Assembly (NCBI GenBank): GCA_042701975.1
Contig: CP170561.1
Coordinates: 2,480,001 to 2,544,000 of the forward strand
Source: JAFALK01 sp042701975
Lineage (GTDB): Bacteria; Pseudomonadota; Gammaproteobacteria; Burkholderiales; Burkholderiaceae_C
Direction: 5' to 3'
DNA: 64,000 bases
Part shown: positions 25,606 to 37,256 of the stretch, in pieces
Layout of the letters: each line of letters starts with the position of its first letter
How positions within the stretch are numbered: position 1 is the first letter of the stretch
Notes under the pieces: generated by a model
Told to the model about the DNA's origin: nothing
Seen by the model: only the letters and a program-made list of their open reading frames with translations
Database searches by the model: none
Translations under genes and position numbers: made by a program

Positions 25606-26280
25606 ATGCAAAACGTCCTCTTTCCCCTGCTGGCCGCCATCGCTGCCTACCTGATCGGCTCGCTGTCCTTCGCCGTCATCGTCAGCCGCGTGATGGGCCT
25701 GTCCGACCCGCGCTCCTACGGTTCTGGCAATCCTGGCGCCACCAATGTGCTCCGTTCGGGCAACAAGGTCGCCGCGGTGCTGACGCTCATCTTCGACGCA
25801 TTGAAGGGCGCGATCCCGGTGCTAGCGGTCAGGTTCTACGGCACGAGTTTCGGGCTGGAAGAAGGGACCGAGGCGCTGGTGGCGCTGGCGGCCTTCCTGG
25901 GCCATCTGTGGCCGGTGTTCTTCAAGTTCGTGGGCGGCAAGGGCGTGGCCACGGCGGCCGGAGCCATCCTCGCGCTGAACTGGATGCTGGGGCTGGTCAC
26001 GCTGGCCATCTGGCTGATCGTGGCCTTCATCACCCGCTACTCCTCGCTGGCCGCGCTGGTGGCTGCCGTGTTCGCGCCGCTGGGCCAGCTGCTGATCTTC
26101 GAGGCAGGACCTGCGGCCGGCGCGCTCATCGTCATGGGCCTGCTGCTCGTCTGGCGCCACCAGGCCAACATCAAGAAGCTGATGGCCGGCACCGAAAGCC
26201 GCCTCGGCCAGAAATCCTCAGCGGCTGCAGCATCTGCTGCTGCGCCGGCTGCTCACAAATCCAAGAAAGGCAAGCACTGA
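25606..26280 (+). CDS. plsY: Glycerol-3-phosphate acyltransferase PlsY
   Basis: Membrane enzyme of 224 residues that transfers the acyl group of acyl-phosphate to glycerol 3-phosphate, the first step of phospholipid synthesis, working with PlsX. Visible motifs: YLIGSLSFAVIVSR, then SYGSGNPGATNVLRSGNK (catalytic Ser/Arg/Asn motif), the FLGHLWPVFFKFVGGKGVAT motif in the middle, and the HQANIKKLMAGTE end. About five helices are predicted, with an alanine/lysine-rich tail. It lies between ybaK and ridA with gaps of 6 and 1 bases. Confidence 0.96.
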   Translation: MQNVLFPLLAAIAAYLIGSLSFAVIVSRVMGLSDPRSYGSGNPGATNVLRSGNKVAAVLTLIFDALKGAIPVLAVRFYGTSFGLEEGTEALVALAAFLGHLWPVFFKFVGGKGVATAAGAILALNWMLGLVTLAIWLIVAFITRYSSLAALVAAVFAPLGQLLIFEAGPAAGALIVMGLLLVWRHQANIKKLMAGTESRLGQKSSAAAASAAAPAAHKSKKGKH

Positions 26281-26281
26281 C

Positions 26282-26638
26282 ATGACGACCTCTCCCCTTC
26301 AACGCTTCGACGTCGGCGCGCGCCTGTCTGAGATGGCCGTGCACAACGGCACCGTCTACCTTGCCGGCCAGGTGCCCGAGGACCAGACCAGCGACATCGA
26401 GACGCAGACGGCCCAGGTGCTGGCCGCCATCGACAAGCTGCTGGCCCGCGCCGGCACCGACAAGAGCAAGATCTTGATGACCCAGATCTTCATCGTCGAC
26501 CTGGCCGACTTTCCCGGCATGAACAAGGTGTGGGATGCCTGGGTCGTGCCCGGTCACACGCCGCCGCGCGCTACCGTGCAGGCCAACCTGGCGCGGCCGG
26601 GCTGGCGCTTGGAAGTGGTGGTGACCGCGGCGCTTTGA
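26282..26638 (+). CDS. RidA/YjgF family protein
   Basis: Small protein of 118 residues of the Rid superfamily, trimeric deaminases or relatives that clear reactive imine/enamine intermediates. Seen: VHNGTVYLAGQVPED, QTAQVLAAIDKLLARAGTDKSKIL, and PPRATVQANLARPGWRLEVVVTAAL, where the arginine of PPRATV corresponds to the substrate-binding arginine of RidA. The W in place of the usual VEI/IEA near the end suggests one of the Rid subfamilies other than archetypal RidA. It begins 1 base after the plsY stop. Confidence 0.9.
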   Translation: MTTSPLQRFDVGARLSEMAVHNGTVYLAGQVPEDQTSDIETQTAQVLAAIDKLLARAGTDKSKILMTQIFIVDLADFPGMNKVWDAWVVPGHTPPRATVQANLARPGWRLEVVVTAAL

Positions 26639-26648
26639 GCCTGCGGCC

Positions 26649-27821
26649 TCAGAGGGGCGTGGGCGTCATCTCGATGGTCAGCTCGACGCCTTTCTTGTCT
26701 GACATTTTCAGGCTGGCCTTTTCGCCGGCCTTCGTGATCAGGCGCGGGGCGGTCTTGTAGTCGCCCTGGCGCAGGTGCATGCGCAAGTCCCAGCAGCTTT
26801 CGCACTTGTCGCTGGGCTGGGCAGTGACGTCGAACTCTCCGTCCCCGCTCAGCTTCACCACATGCGCCTGGCCTTTGGCGAGGTCCACGGTCTGGTTGTA
26901 GACGTCCACCAGCGCCGACTGCACGAACTGCACGTGCATCACCAGCCGGACGGCAGGCTTGGCGACCTCCGACGACTGCAACGCATGGACAGTGCCCGCG
27001 CCCAGAAGTGCAGCGAGCGACAGGACGGCCAGACCGCTGCGGCGGCGGGCGAGGGCGTGGGACTTGAGCATGGCAACCCTTTCAACAAGAGGATGGCGCG
27101 AGCGCCAGGAGGACCACAACGGTCCGTGCGAAGCCAGACCCTGGGCGCTGATCAGGGCGTGGGCGTAATCGGCATGCTGCTGCGGTGAGCGGCTCAGCAC
27201 GGCAGCATCGCAGGCCAGCTCCTGGTCGATGCGCTGCGCGCGCAGCGCCACCCAGGCCAGCGGGTTGAACCACTGCACGGCGCAGCACAGCACGGCCAGC
27301 AGGTTCCAGAAGTTGTCGCCGCGCGCCCGGTGCACAGCCTCGTGGGCGAGGATCAGCTGCTGCTGCGCGGGCGTGAAGCGCGATTCGAAATCGGCCGGCA
27401 GCACAAGACGCGGCGGGAACAGACCCATCAGACCCGGCCCGCTGCCGATCGGGCCGCGCCAGTGCTGATGCGCCGCATCCCAGCCGAGCGTGCGTCGATA
27501 GCGCAGCTGCTGCAGCACGAGCAGGGCCAGCACGACGATCACGCCAGCGCCCCAGAGAAGCAGCGGCGCCGACGTGCCTTCGACCTCGGCGGGCAGGGCG
27601 ATGGTCGACGCCGCCGGCACTTCGGCCTGCACCAATTGATGCAGTGCCAACCCGGGCCGGCTCGCGGGCGCCTGGGCCACGAGCATCAACAGCGGCACCA
27701 GAAGCCAGCCTGCATACGCGCACGCTGCGCCGAACGCGCGCCGCAGCAACGGACGAAGCGTCAGCACCCCGAGCAAGATGCCGCTGAACTGCAGCGTCAG
27801 CATCGCCAGCGTGTTCGTCAT
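26649..27821 (-). CDS. BlaR1/MecR1-type M56 membrane metallopeptidase
   Basis: Protein of 390 residues: membrane helices at the N-terminus and near 30-110, then the M56 zinc-protease site H160-E-A-V-H164 (AHEAVHRARGDNFWN) and the RIDQELACDAAVL segment supplying the third ligand. A last membrane helix near 260-280 (LAVLSLAALLGAGTVHAL) leads to about 110 periplasmic residues. This tail has no penicillin-binding domain; it contains a CESCW cysteine pair and beta-rich sequence of unknown ligand. By family logic, signal binding activates the protease, which leads to cleavage of the BlaI-like repressor encoded just upstream (stop and start share one base, TGATG). The start at 27821 is set by this coupling. 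Confidence 0.88.
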   Translation of the reverse strand: MTNTLAMLTLQFSGILLGVLTLRPLLRRAFGAACAYAGWLLVPLLMLVAQAPASRPGLALHQLVQAEVPAASTIALPAEVEGTSAPLLLWGAGVIVVLALLVLQQLRYRRTLGWDAAHQHWRGPIGSGPGLMGLFPPRLVLPADFESRFTPAQQQLILAHEAVHRARGDNFWNLLAVLCCAVQWFNPLAWVALRAQRIDQELACDAAVLSRSPQQHADYAHALISAQGLASHGPLWSSWRSRHPLVERVAMLKSHALARRRSGLAVLSLAALLGAGTVHALQSSEVAKPAVRLVMHVQFVQSALVDVYNQTVDLAKGQAHVVKLSGDGEFDVTAQPSDKCESCWDLRMHLRQGDYKTAPRLITKAGEKASLKMSDKKGVELTIEMTPTPL

Positions 27822-28189
27822 CACTTGCGCTCCTGTTCGTCGATCAGCTTCTTCAGCGCCTTCAGGTCGGCTGCCTTGAGCTTGCGGTGACTGGCGAAAT
27901 GCGCGACGAGCGGTGTGAGGCTGCCGCCGAAGAGGCGATCCAGCAACCCCATGCTCTGTTCCGACAGCCAGGCTTCTCGCGCCAGGATGGGCGAGTAGAG
28001 AAAGCGCCGCCCATCCTTCTGCGCGCTGATCGCGCCCTTGCCCAGCAGTCGGTTGAGCAAGGTCTTGACGGTGGCCGTCTGCCAGTCCTGCTGGCCTGCC
28101 AGGGCCAGGGCGATCTCGTCGCCCGACAGCGGCGCGCCTTGCTGCCACAGGACCTGCATGACGATGCTCTCGGCTTCGCTGATGTTCAT
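27821..28189 (-). CDS. BlaI/MecI/CopY family transcriptional repressor
   Basis: Winged-helix repressor of 122 residues. It starts with the family-typical ISEAESIVMQVLWQQGAPLSGDEIALAL, with recognition helix around TATVKTLLNRLLGKGAI, then GRRFLYSPIL and a dimerisation tail. It is first in a two-gene operon with the M56 protease. The inverted-repeat operator just upstream of its start indicates autoregulation. No beta-lactamase, penicillin-binding protein or copper pump is adjacent, so the regulated target is not obvious; candidates are the operon itself or genes elsewhere. Confidence 0.93.
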   Translation of the reverse strand: MNISEAESIVMQVLWQQGAPLSGDEIALALAGQQDWQTATVKTLLNRLLGKGAISAQKDGRRFLYSPILAREAWLSEQSMGLLDRLFGGSLTPLVAHFASHRKLKAADLKALKKLIDEQERK

Positions 28190-28204
28190 GGTGGGTCTGG
28201 ATTG

Positions 28205-28242
28205 ATTACGCGTGTAATTGAATTAATGATTACACGCGTAAA
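28205..28242 (-). promoter_or_regulatory. Two-site palindromic operator upstream of blaI-like gene
   Basis: ATTACGCGTGTAAT (28205-28218) and ATTACACGCGTAAA (28229-28242) are inverted copies of each other with one mismatch, and each is itself a TTAC-N4-GTAA palindrome. Centres lie 24 bases apart. This fits a double site for a BlaI/MecI-type dimer, 16 to 53 bases upstream of the start codon. Confidence 0.75.
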
Positions 28243-28254
28243 TGATTGCGTCAA

Positions 28255-28290
28255 GAAAAAACCGCGAGGCAGTCGCCTGCACTCGCGGTT
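28255..28290 (-). terminator. Rho-independent terminator of the TonB receptor gene
   Basis: Minus strand: ACCGCGAG, a loop that can fold further (AGGC/GCCT), CTCGCGGT, then TTTTTTC. It lies just after the receptor stop and before the repressor operator. Confidence 0.88.
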
Positions 28291-28306
28291 GTGTGGGCCG
28301 GTCGAC

Positions 28307-30781
28307 TTACTGGAAGTCGGCGCTCAGCGTGATGGTCGCCATGCGCGGGGCGCCTTCGTAGTAGAACGCGCCGCTGGACGTGTAGCTCACGTTGGTGGGC
28401 GTGACGTAGGTCTTGGCGTTCAGCAGGATGCCCGAGGAGGGGCTGAGGTAGCGCTTGTTGGTGATGTTGGTCACGTTCACGCGCACTTGAGCAGCCTTCA
28501 TCATGCCGAAGTCACCCAGCTTGTAGCCGCCTTCGAGGTCGAACACGCGGTAAGCCGGAGCGGCCTCGTCGTTCATCAGCGAAGCGTACTGCGAGCCGGT
28601 GTACTTGCCCTTGGCGCGGACATACAGCGGGCCTTGCTCGTACTGGATGGCCAGGGCGGCCAGGTACTTCGGCGTCGTCGCGAATTGCTTGCCCGTGGTC
28701 GGCAGCGTCACGGTCTTGGTGGCGACGATGTCGTCCTTCATCTCGCTCTTCTGGGCCGTTACCGAGGCGTAGGCCGAGAAGCCGTTGTAGACCTTGGTGG
28801 CCGCTTCCAGCTCGATACCGTGGTTGTTCACGCGGCCGGCGTTCGTGTAGACGCTCAGCTGGGTGTTCGGATCGATGGCGGTGGCCTGGCGGTTCTTGAA
28901 GTCCGAGTTGAAGTAGGTCACGCTCAGCGAGCCCATGCTCGACTGGAAGCGATAGCCGACATCGGTCATCGTGGTTGTCTCAGGCTGGATCTCGGCCCAG
29001 GGCGTGATCACGCCGTTGACGAAGCGCACGTTGTTGCCCGTGAAGGCAATGTTCGGGGGCGCGCGGAAGTTCTTCGAGACGTTGGCGTAGACCTGGTTGC
29101 TTGCGTCCAGATTGAAGCGCACGCCGATCTGGGGCAAGGCCTTGGTGTACGAGCGCGAGATCTGGTAGTCCTTGTACACGGTCGTGCCGCCGGTCGTTGC
29201 CGTGGCCGAGGTGTACGAGGCGTTGCCGCTCTCGTTGGCGTAGTTCGTCACGTCGCGCTTGAGGGTCGGCACGCGCACGCCCAGGTACAGCATGCCGCGG
29301 TCGTCCATGAAGCTGAACTGGTCACTGACGTAGGCTTGGTGGGCCGTGCTGATCGTCTTCTGGTCACGGAACTCATAGCAGCTGCCATCGGCGCGCTGGA
29401 CGCAACCGGTCTGCAGCCACATGTCGGCCGGCGTACCGTCAGCGTTGAACTGCACGCCAGGCTGGGTCTGGCGGTGCTGGGCACGCTCGAACCAGGCGCC
29501 GAACTTCAGGTAGTGGCTGCCGATCGTGGTGCTGATTTCGGCCGTGACGCCGGGACGCTGGGTCTTGGTGACGCTCGAGCGGGCAATCTTCCAGGTGTCG
29601 AGGGTGTCGCCGTCGCCATTGAGGTCCACGGCGGTGAGGGTGCGGGTGCCGTTCGTGGCGGCGCCCAGCAGGCCGCCGTTCTCCTTCAGCGCAACTTCAG
29701 ACCAGCCGCCATTGCCGAAGCCGTACCACATGTAGGGCTGCACCTTCAGGTAGGTGTTCTCGGCCAGCTTGAAGGAGCCGGAGACCGAGGCAATCACGTT
29801 CTCGAACGGGTTCAGCGAGGTGCCCCAGAACACATTGGGGGTGGTCGCTGCCACGTCAACCTGAGCACCTGCGCCAGGCGTCTTGTGCGGCACGAACGGC
29901 GTGTCGTAGTCGGTGTAGTAGTTGGCCGCCGCGGTGGCCATACTGTTCGACAGGATGTTGTTGTTGACGGCGCGGTTGTAGAGCACCGAGCCCAGGATCT
30001 TGTTGTCAGGCGACAGGTCGAGCGAGAAGCCGAAGTCGATGTGATCCTTCTTGGCCTTGCCCTTGCCCTTCCACTTGTCAGCCTCGGTGTGCGAGTAGCT
30101 GATGAACAGCTTGGCCATGTCGTTCATGAAACGACCGCTGTCCAGGCGCACATAGGTGCGGGTCAGGTTCAGGTCGCCCAGCGTCTGGGCGAAGCGCACG
30201 CGGCGCTTGTCTTCCGGATCGCAGGTGATGATGCCAACCGAGCCGCCCGAGGCGCTGCCGCTGGCGGTTTCGAGTTCGGTCGAACCTTGGGCCACGGTGG
30301 CCTGGCAAACGTTTTCCTTGTCGATGAATTCTTGCGGGTAGACAGCGAAGTTGCCCGAGTCATTGACCGGCACGCCGTTGACCGAGAAGCCGATCTGGTC
30401 CGAGTTGAAGCCACGGATCGTCAGACCGCCGCCGAACAGCCCGGTGGCGTCGTTGTTGTAGGTGTTGACGCCGGGCAGCATGGAGATCGACTGGTAGATG
30501 TTGCCGGTCGAAGGTTCCTTTTCCAGCGAAGCCTTGGTGGCGATGCTGCGGTTCTTGACGGAGTCGTCGTTGACCATCAGGCCCGAACCCAGCTTGTTGC
30601 CGGAACCGACCACGACGACGGTGCCCAGACGAACCTTGTCGTCCTGGACGCGCGGGGTGGCCGAATCCTTGTCCTCGGCGGCAGGCGCAGTCGTTTGCGC
30701 GTGCGCGGCAGACATGGCCAGGGCCATCACGGCCAGGCTCAACGAAGTCCGCGCAAAGCGAACCATGTGCTGATCAATCAT
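28307..30781 (-). CDS. TonB-dependent outer-membrane receptor
   Basis: Receptor of 824 residues. The ATG at 30781 has AGGAG 8 bases upstream (a GTG at 30790 is a worse choice). Signal peptide ends SAAHAQ; a plug domain follows (about 45-190, with ISMLPGVNTYNND and GLTIRGFNSDQIGFSVNGVPV), then a 22-strand-type barrel with the C-terminal NITNKRYLSPSSG region and an end in ATITLSADFQ. LGTVVVVGSG near residue 45 could serve as TonB box. Such receptors import iron complexes, cobalamin, nickel, carbohydrates or nucleotides; none can be fixed from sequence. Divergent to it lies a 5'-nucleotidase lipoprotein, hinting at scavenging of a phosphorylated or nucleoside compound. No TonB/ExbB genes are in the window. 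Confidence 0.92.
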   Translation of the reverse strand: MIDQHMVRFARTSLSLAVMALAMSAAHAQTTAPAAEDKDSATPRVQDDKVRLGTVVVVGSGNKLGSGLMVNDDSVKNRSIATKASLEKEPSTGNIYQSISMLPGVNTYNNDATGLFGGGLTIRGFNSDQIGFSVNGVPVNDSGNFAVYPQEFIDKENVCQATVAQGSTELETASGSASGGSVGIITCDPEDKRRVRFAQTLGDLNLTRTYVRLDSGRFMNDMAKLFISYSHTEADKWKGKGKAKKDHIDFGFSLDLSPDNKILGSVLYNRAVNNNILSNSMATAAANYYTDYDTPFVPHKTPGAGAQVDVAATTPNVFWGTSLNPFENVIASVSGSFKLAENTYLKVQPYMWYGFGNGGWSEVALKENGGLLGAATNGTRTLTAVDLNGDGDTLDTWKIARSSVTKTQRPGVTAEISTTIGSHYLKFGAWFERAQHRQTQPGVQFNADGTPADMWLQTGCVQRADGSCYEFRDQKTISTAHQAYVSDQFSFMDDRGMLYLGVRVPTLKRDVTNYANESGNASYTSATATTGGTTVYKDYQISRSYTKALPQIGVRFNLDASNQVYANVSKNFRAPPNIAFTGNNVRFVNGVITPWAEIQPETTTMTDVGYRFQSSMGSLSVTYFNSDFKNRQATAIDPNTQLSVYTNAGRVNNHGIELEAATKVYNGFSAYASVTAQKSEMKDDIVATKTVTLPTTGKQFATTPKYLAALAIQYEQGPLYVRAKGKYTGSQYASLMNDEAAPAYRVFDLEGGYKLGDFGMMKAAQVRVNVTNITNKRYLSPSSGILLNAKTYVTPTNVSYTSSGAFYYEGAPRMATITLSADFQ

Positions 30782-31245
30782 CCCAATCACTCCTGTTGAA
30801 CGCGCTATGCGCGGCTATTACAAAAACCAAAAAAGAAATCTTCGAGCCGCCGCTTCCGGAGCGGCCTTGCTGCCTGTCACAGTCCCGGGAGCCCGCGCAG
30901 GCTCGCGGGCGCGCGCCGTTGGGCTAATGTTTCCCGGCCGTAAACCAGTCGCACTGAATGTACCTATTTGAAGGTCCGCAAACGTTTTCTTGCGCCATTT
31001 GCAACATCTGGACAAACTACATTGTAAGGACTTCACGTTTGTGGCTGGCTGGGCGGCGCCCGGCAGAACCGGGGCCTGACTTGGGTGTCGCTTGAATGGC
31101 TCGATGGCTTTACGAGCAGGCAACAATTCGGCACGCGGCGTAACAAGGCTCGCAGCATCGCCGGCGAATGTTGCATGGGCATGACATCCCAGGGCGTCTA
31201 AGATCCGCCGCCTTCCGTTCATGGATCCAGCTCAAGGAGTCTGTC
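30782..31245. other. Divergent intergenic region, receptor / 5'-nucleotidase
   Basis: 464 bases with no convincing gene; a minus-strand frame (30818-31222) has no ribosome site or recognisable product. Contents: a GC hairpin GCCCGCG-CAGGCT-CGCGGGC (30891-30910), the palindrome AAACGTTT (30980-30987) nested in CGCAA-N8-TTGCG (30977-30994), which resembles a LacI-family operator with its central CG, and TACAAT on the minus strand (31026-31021), a good -10 without a clear -35. The AT-richer part (30950-31045) is the likely promoter zone. Confidence 0.5.
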
Positions 31246-32958
31246 TTGCTATCCAGAAGCTTTGTCGTATCAGGGTTTGCCCTGGTGCTCGCCGCCTGCT
31301 CGGCGACCCAGTCGACCACGCCGGCGGCCCCTGCCGAGACCCGCGTCCATCACCTCAACATCCTGGCCATCAACGACTTCCACGGCAACATCCAGGACAA
31401 CTCGCCCACGCCGCTGACCATTCGCCTGACGGATCCGGCCACCGGCAAGAAGGGGGCGGGCGAGCCGGCTGGCGGCATTGCCCACTTGGCCACCGCGCTC
31501 AAGACGCTGCGCGCCAGCCGGCCCGGTGCCGTGCTGGTGGCGGGCGGCGACTTCATCGGCGCCTCGCCGCAGAACTCCTCCATGCTGGCCGACGAGCCGA
31601 CGCTGGCCGCATTCGCCCAGCTGGACGTGACCGCGTCGGCCCTGGGCAATCACGAGCTCGATCGCGGCATGCCGGAGCTGCAGCGAAAGATCAGCGGCAA
31701 GTGCCCGAGCACCGGCTGCGCCTTCCCCGGTTTTGCTGGCGTGCCATTCCCCTTCCTGGCCGCCAACTTGCTGGATGAATCCACCGGCCGGCGCATCCTG
31801 CCGGCCTACGTGATCAAGGAGATGGACGGCATGAAGGTGGCCTTCGTCGGCGCCGCCACGCTGCAGACGCCGGCCATGTCCCTGGCCCGCAACATGAAGG
31901 GCCTGCGCTTCACCGACGAAGCCGAGTCGCTCAACGCGCTGGTGCCGGAACTCAAGGCCAAGGGCGCGCAGGTGCTGATCGCCGTGATGCACGAAGGCAC
32001 CGACTACCTCGGCGAAGCCAATGTGCCCAACTACGACTGCGGCAACATGAAGGGCCGCGGCGTGGACATCATCCAGCGCCTCGACCCGGCCTACGCCATG
32101 GTGGTTGGCGGCCACAGCCACCGTGCCTATGTGTGCAAGGTCGGCGGTCGTCTGCTCACGCAGGCTGGCAGCTTCGGCGGCTGGGTGACCACCATCGCTC
32201 TTGATGTCGACAACAGCGGCAAGCTGCTCAAGGCCGATGCCGTCAACGAGCCGGTGCTGCAATCGCGCTACCCGGCCGATCCGGCCTTCGCCAGCATCGC
32301 CGCCAAGGCCGAAGCGCTGACGGCTTCCGAGCGGCTGCGTCCGGTCGCCACGCTCAAGGGCCCGCTGCGCCGCCAGCCCGAAGGCGTGTACGGCGACGCC
32401 GCACTGGGCAACCTGATCGCCGACGCCCAGCTGGCCTACGCCCGCAAGCAGGGCGCGGTGGACATCGCCATGATGAACCCCGGTGGCATCCGCACCGACA
32501 TCAACCCCGCGCCCGGCAAGCCCGTGACGGTGGGCGATCTGTTCGCCGTGCAGCCCTTCCATAACGACCTCGTCGCACTGACCATCAGCGGCGCCGATCT
32601 GCGCGCCATCCTCGAACGCGGCCTGCCCAAGGCGGGCGCCTCGGCGCGCATGCTGCAGGTGTCGCACACGCTGCGCTACGAGTGGACGCGCGGTGCCGAT
32701 GGCAGTGCGCGCCTGCTGAGCGTCACGGTCGGCGGCCAGCCGCTCGATGCGGCGCGCGACTACCGCCTTGTCGTAAACGGTTTCATGGCCGATGGCGGCG
32801 AAAGCCTGAGCGAACTGCGCCTGGGCCGCGACCGCGCGACGGTTGGTGAAGACCTCGACGCGCTGGTCGACTACATGAGCGAACACCCCGATGCCGCCGA
32901 GCATGTGGCCCCGGGACGCATCCTGCAAAAGGGTGAAAGGGAAGACCCGAGGAAGTAA
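31246..32958 (+). CDS. 5'-nucleotidase / UDP-sugar hydrolase-family lipoprotein (TTG start)
   Basis: Enzyme of 570 residues of the UshA/5'-nucleotidase family, removing phosphate from extracellular nucleotides. I start at the TTG at 31246: AAGGAGT lies 6 bases upstream and the product then opens with a lipoprotein signal ending LVLAAC (Cys18). An upstream frame from 31168 has no such site. The metallophosphatase domain shows NDFHGN, GGDFIGASP, GNHELDRG, and GGHSH. The C-terminal nucleotidase domain shows MNPGGIRTDI and VQPFHNDLVALTISG. Divergent from the TonB receptor. Expected on the inner or outer membrane facing the periplasm. Confidence 0.92.
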   Translation: MLSRSFVVSGFALVLAACSATQSTTPAAPAETRVHHLNILAINDFHGNIQDNSPTPLTIRLTDPATGKKGAGEPAGGIAHLATALKTLRASRPGAVLVAGGDFIGASPQNSSMLADEPTLAAFAQLDVTASALGNHELDRGMPELQRKISGKCPSTGCAFPGFAGVPFPFLAANLLDESTGRRILPAYVIKEMDGMKVAFVGAATLQTPAMSLARNMKGLRFTDEAESLNALVPELKAKGAQVLIAVMHEGTDYLGEANVPNYDCGNMKGRGVDIIQRLDPAYAMVVGGHSHRAYVCKVGGRLLTQAGSFGGWVTTIALDVDNSGKLLKADAVNEPVLQSRYPADPAFASIAAKAEALTASERLRPVATLKGPLRRQPEGVYGDAALGNLIADAQLAYARKQGAVDIAMMNPGGIRTDINPAPGKPVTVGDLFAVQPFHNDLVALTISGADLRAILERGLPKAGASARMLQVSHTLRYEWTRGADGSARLLSVTVGGQPLDAARDYRLVVNGFMADGGESLSELRLGRDRATVGEDLDALVDYMSEHPDAAEHVAPGRILQKGEREDPRK

Positions 32959-33000
32959 CCCGTTACGGCGACGGCACCTCGGCGCTAGACTGGGTTGCCG

Positions 33001-33028
33001 CCTCCGCAGTGGTTTGCAGCAGCGGAGG
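33001..33028 (+). terminator. Hairpin between nucleotidase and kinase genes
   Basis: CCTCCGC, 14-base loop, GCGGAGG, 42 bases after the stop codon and close to the kinase ribosome site. No U-tract follows. It may be a terminator or may occlude the kinase leader. Confidence 0.3.
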
Positions 33029-33054
33029 GCAGGGCGGCCTCGGGAGGGTCTCGC

Positions 33055-36215
<3,161 letters not shown>

Positions 36216-36219
<4 letters not shown>

Positions 36220-37181
36220 GCGGTGCCCCGACGTCCTCCTGGCCCACCACCCAGAACGGCCTGCTGCAGCTGCTGGGCCGGCGCCCGCGCCTGCTGCTGG
36301 TCGACGATCAGCCCGTCAACATCCAGGCGCTGCACCAGGTCTTCGCGGCCGACTGCCAGGTGCTCATGGCCACCAGCGGCGCGCAGGCGCTGGCGCTGTG
36401 CCGCGACAAGCAACCCGATCTCGTGCTGCTGGACGTGCAGATGCCGGGCATGGACGGCTTCGAGCTGTGCGCGCGCATCAAGGCCGATTCGACGCTCGCG
36501 TCCATCGCCGTCATCTTCGTCACCTCCAACGACCTGCCCGAGGACGAGACCCGAGGCCTCGAAGCCGGCGCCGCCGACTTCATCACCAAGCCCTTCAACC
36601 CGGCCGTCGTGCGCGCGCGGGTGCGGGCGCAGCTGACCATCAAGCTGCAGGCCGACCTGCTGCGCGAGATGGCTTTCATCGACGGCCTGACCGGCGTTCA
36701 CAACCGCCGCCATTTCGACGAGCAGCTGGAGATCGAGATGCAGCGCGCCCTGCGCAGCCGCGAGAACCTGGCTCTGCTGCTGACCGATGTGGACTTCTTC
36801 AAGCGCTACAACGACGCCTATGGCCACCTCGCCGGCGACGACTGCCTGCGCCGTGTGGCCCGCACGCTCAAGAACTGCCTGCGCCGCCCCGGCGACGTGC
36901 TGGCGCGCTACGGCGGCGAGGAGTTCTGCTGCATCCTGCCCGACACCGACCTGGCCGGCGCTCTCGCCGTGGCCGAGAACATGGAAGCTGCCGTGCGCTC
37001 GCTGCAGATGGAGCATGCGCAATCCGATGTCTGCCTTTTCGTCACCGTGAGCCTGGGCGTGGCCGTGAGCACGGCAGGGCGCGGGGAATCCGCGAAGCTG
37101 CTGAGCCTTGCGGACGAGCAGCTCTATCGGGCGAAGGCGTTGGGGCGGGGGAGGTGTTGCGGGGCAACGTGGAGCGGGTGA
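36216..37181 (+). CDS. Response regulator with diguanylate cyclase output (REC-GGDEF)
   Basis: Protein of 321 residues. The receiver (about 25-145) has D73 in LLDVQMPGMDG and the conserved lysine in FITKPFNP. The GGDEF domain (about 160-315) has DGLTGVHNRRHFDE, DVDFFKRYND, active-site GGEEF at 233-237, and inhibitory RPGD at 224-227. It is expected to make cyclic di-GMP when phosphorylated. The GTG start overlaps the stop of the hybrid kinase by four bases, so kinase and cyclase are translated together and most likely form one signalling pair. Its final codons and stop lie inside the 3' end of tRNA-Gly on the opposite strand. Confidence 0.94.
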
Positions 37182-37243
37182 TGGGAATCGAACCCACGTA
37201 GTCAGCTTGGGAAGCTGAAGTTCTACCATTGAACTACACCCGC
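37170..37243 (-). tRNA. tRNA-Gly (anticodon CCC)
   Basis: 74-base cloverleaf with encoded CCA, read on the minus strand: acceptor GCGGGTG pairs perfectly with CACCCGC, discriminator T, anticodon arm TCAGC-TTCCCAA-GCTGA, T loop TTCGATT. Reads GGG codons. Bases 37170-37181 overlap the end of the cyclase gene on the plus strand. Confidence 0.95.
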
Positions 37244-37256
37244 ATCGCCGCAGAGT

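Noticed and set aside
27887..30799. Plus-strand open frame of 970 codons
   Set aside because: Antisense shadow of the BlaI-like gene and TonB receptor, a usual effect of high GC.
30891..30910. GC-rich hairpin GCCCGCG/CGCGGGC as a terminator
   Set aside because: It lies between divergent starts and has no U-tract.
30818..31222. Minus-strand ORF of 134 codons in the divergent region
   Set aside because: No ribosome site, no recognisable product, and it covers the promoter zone of both neighbours.
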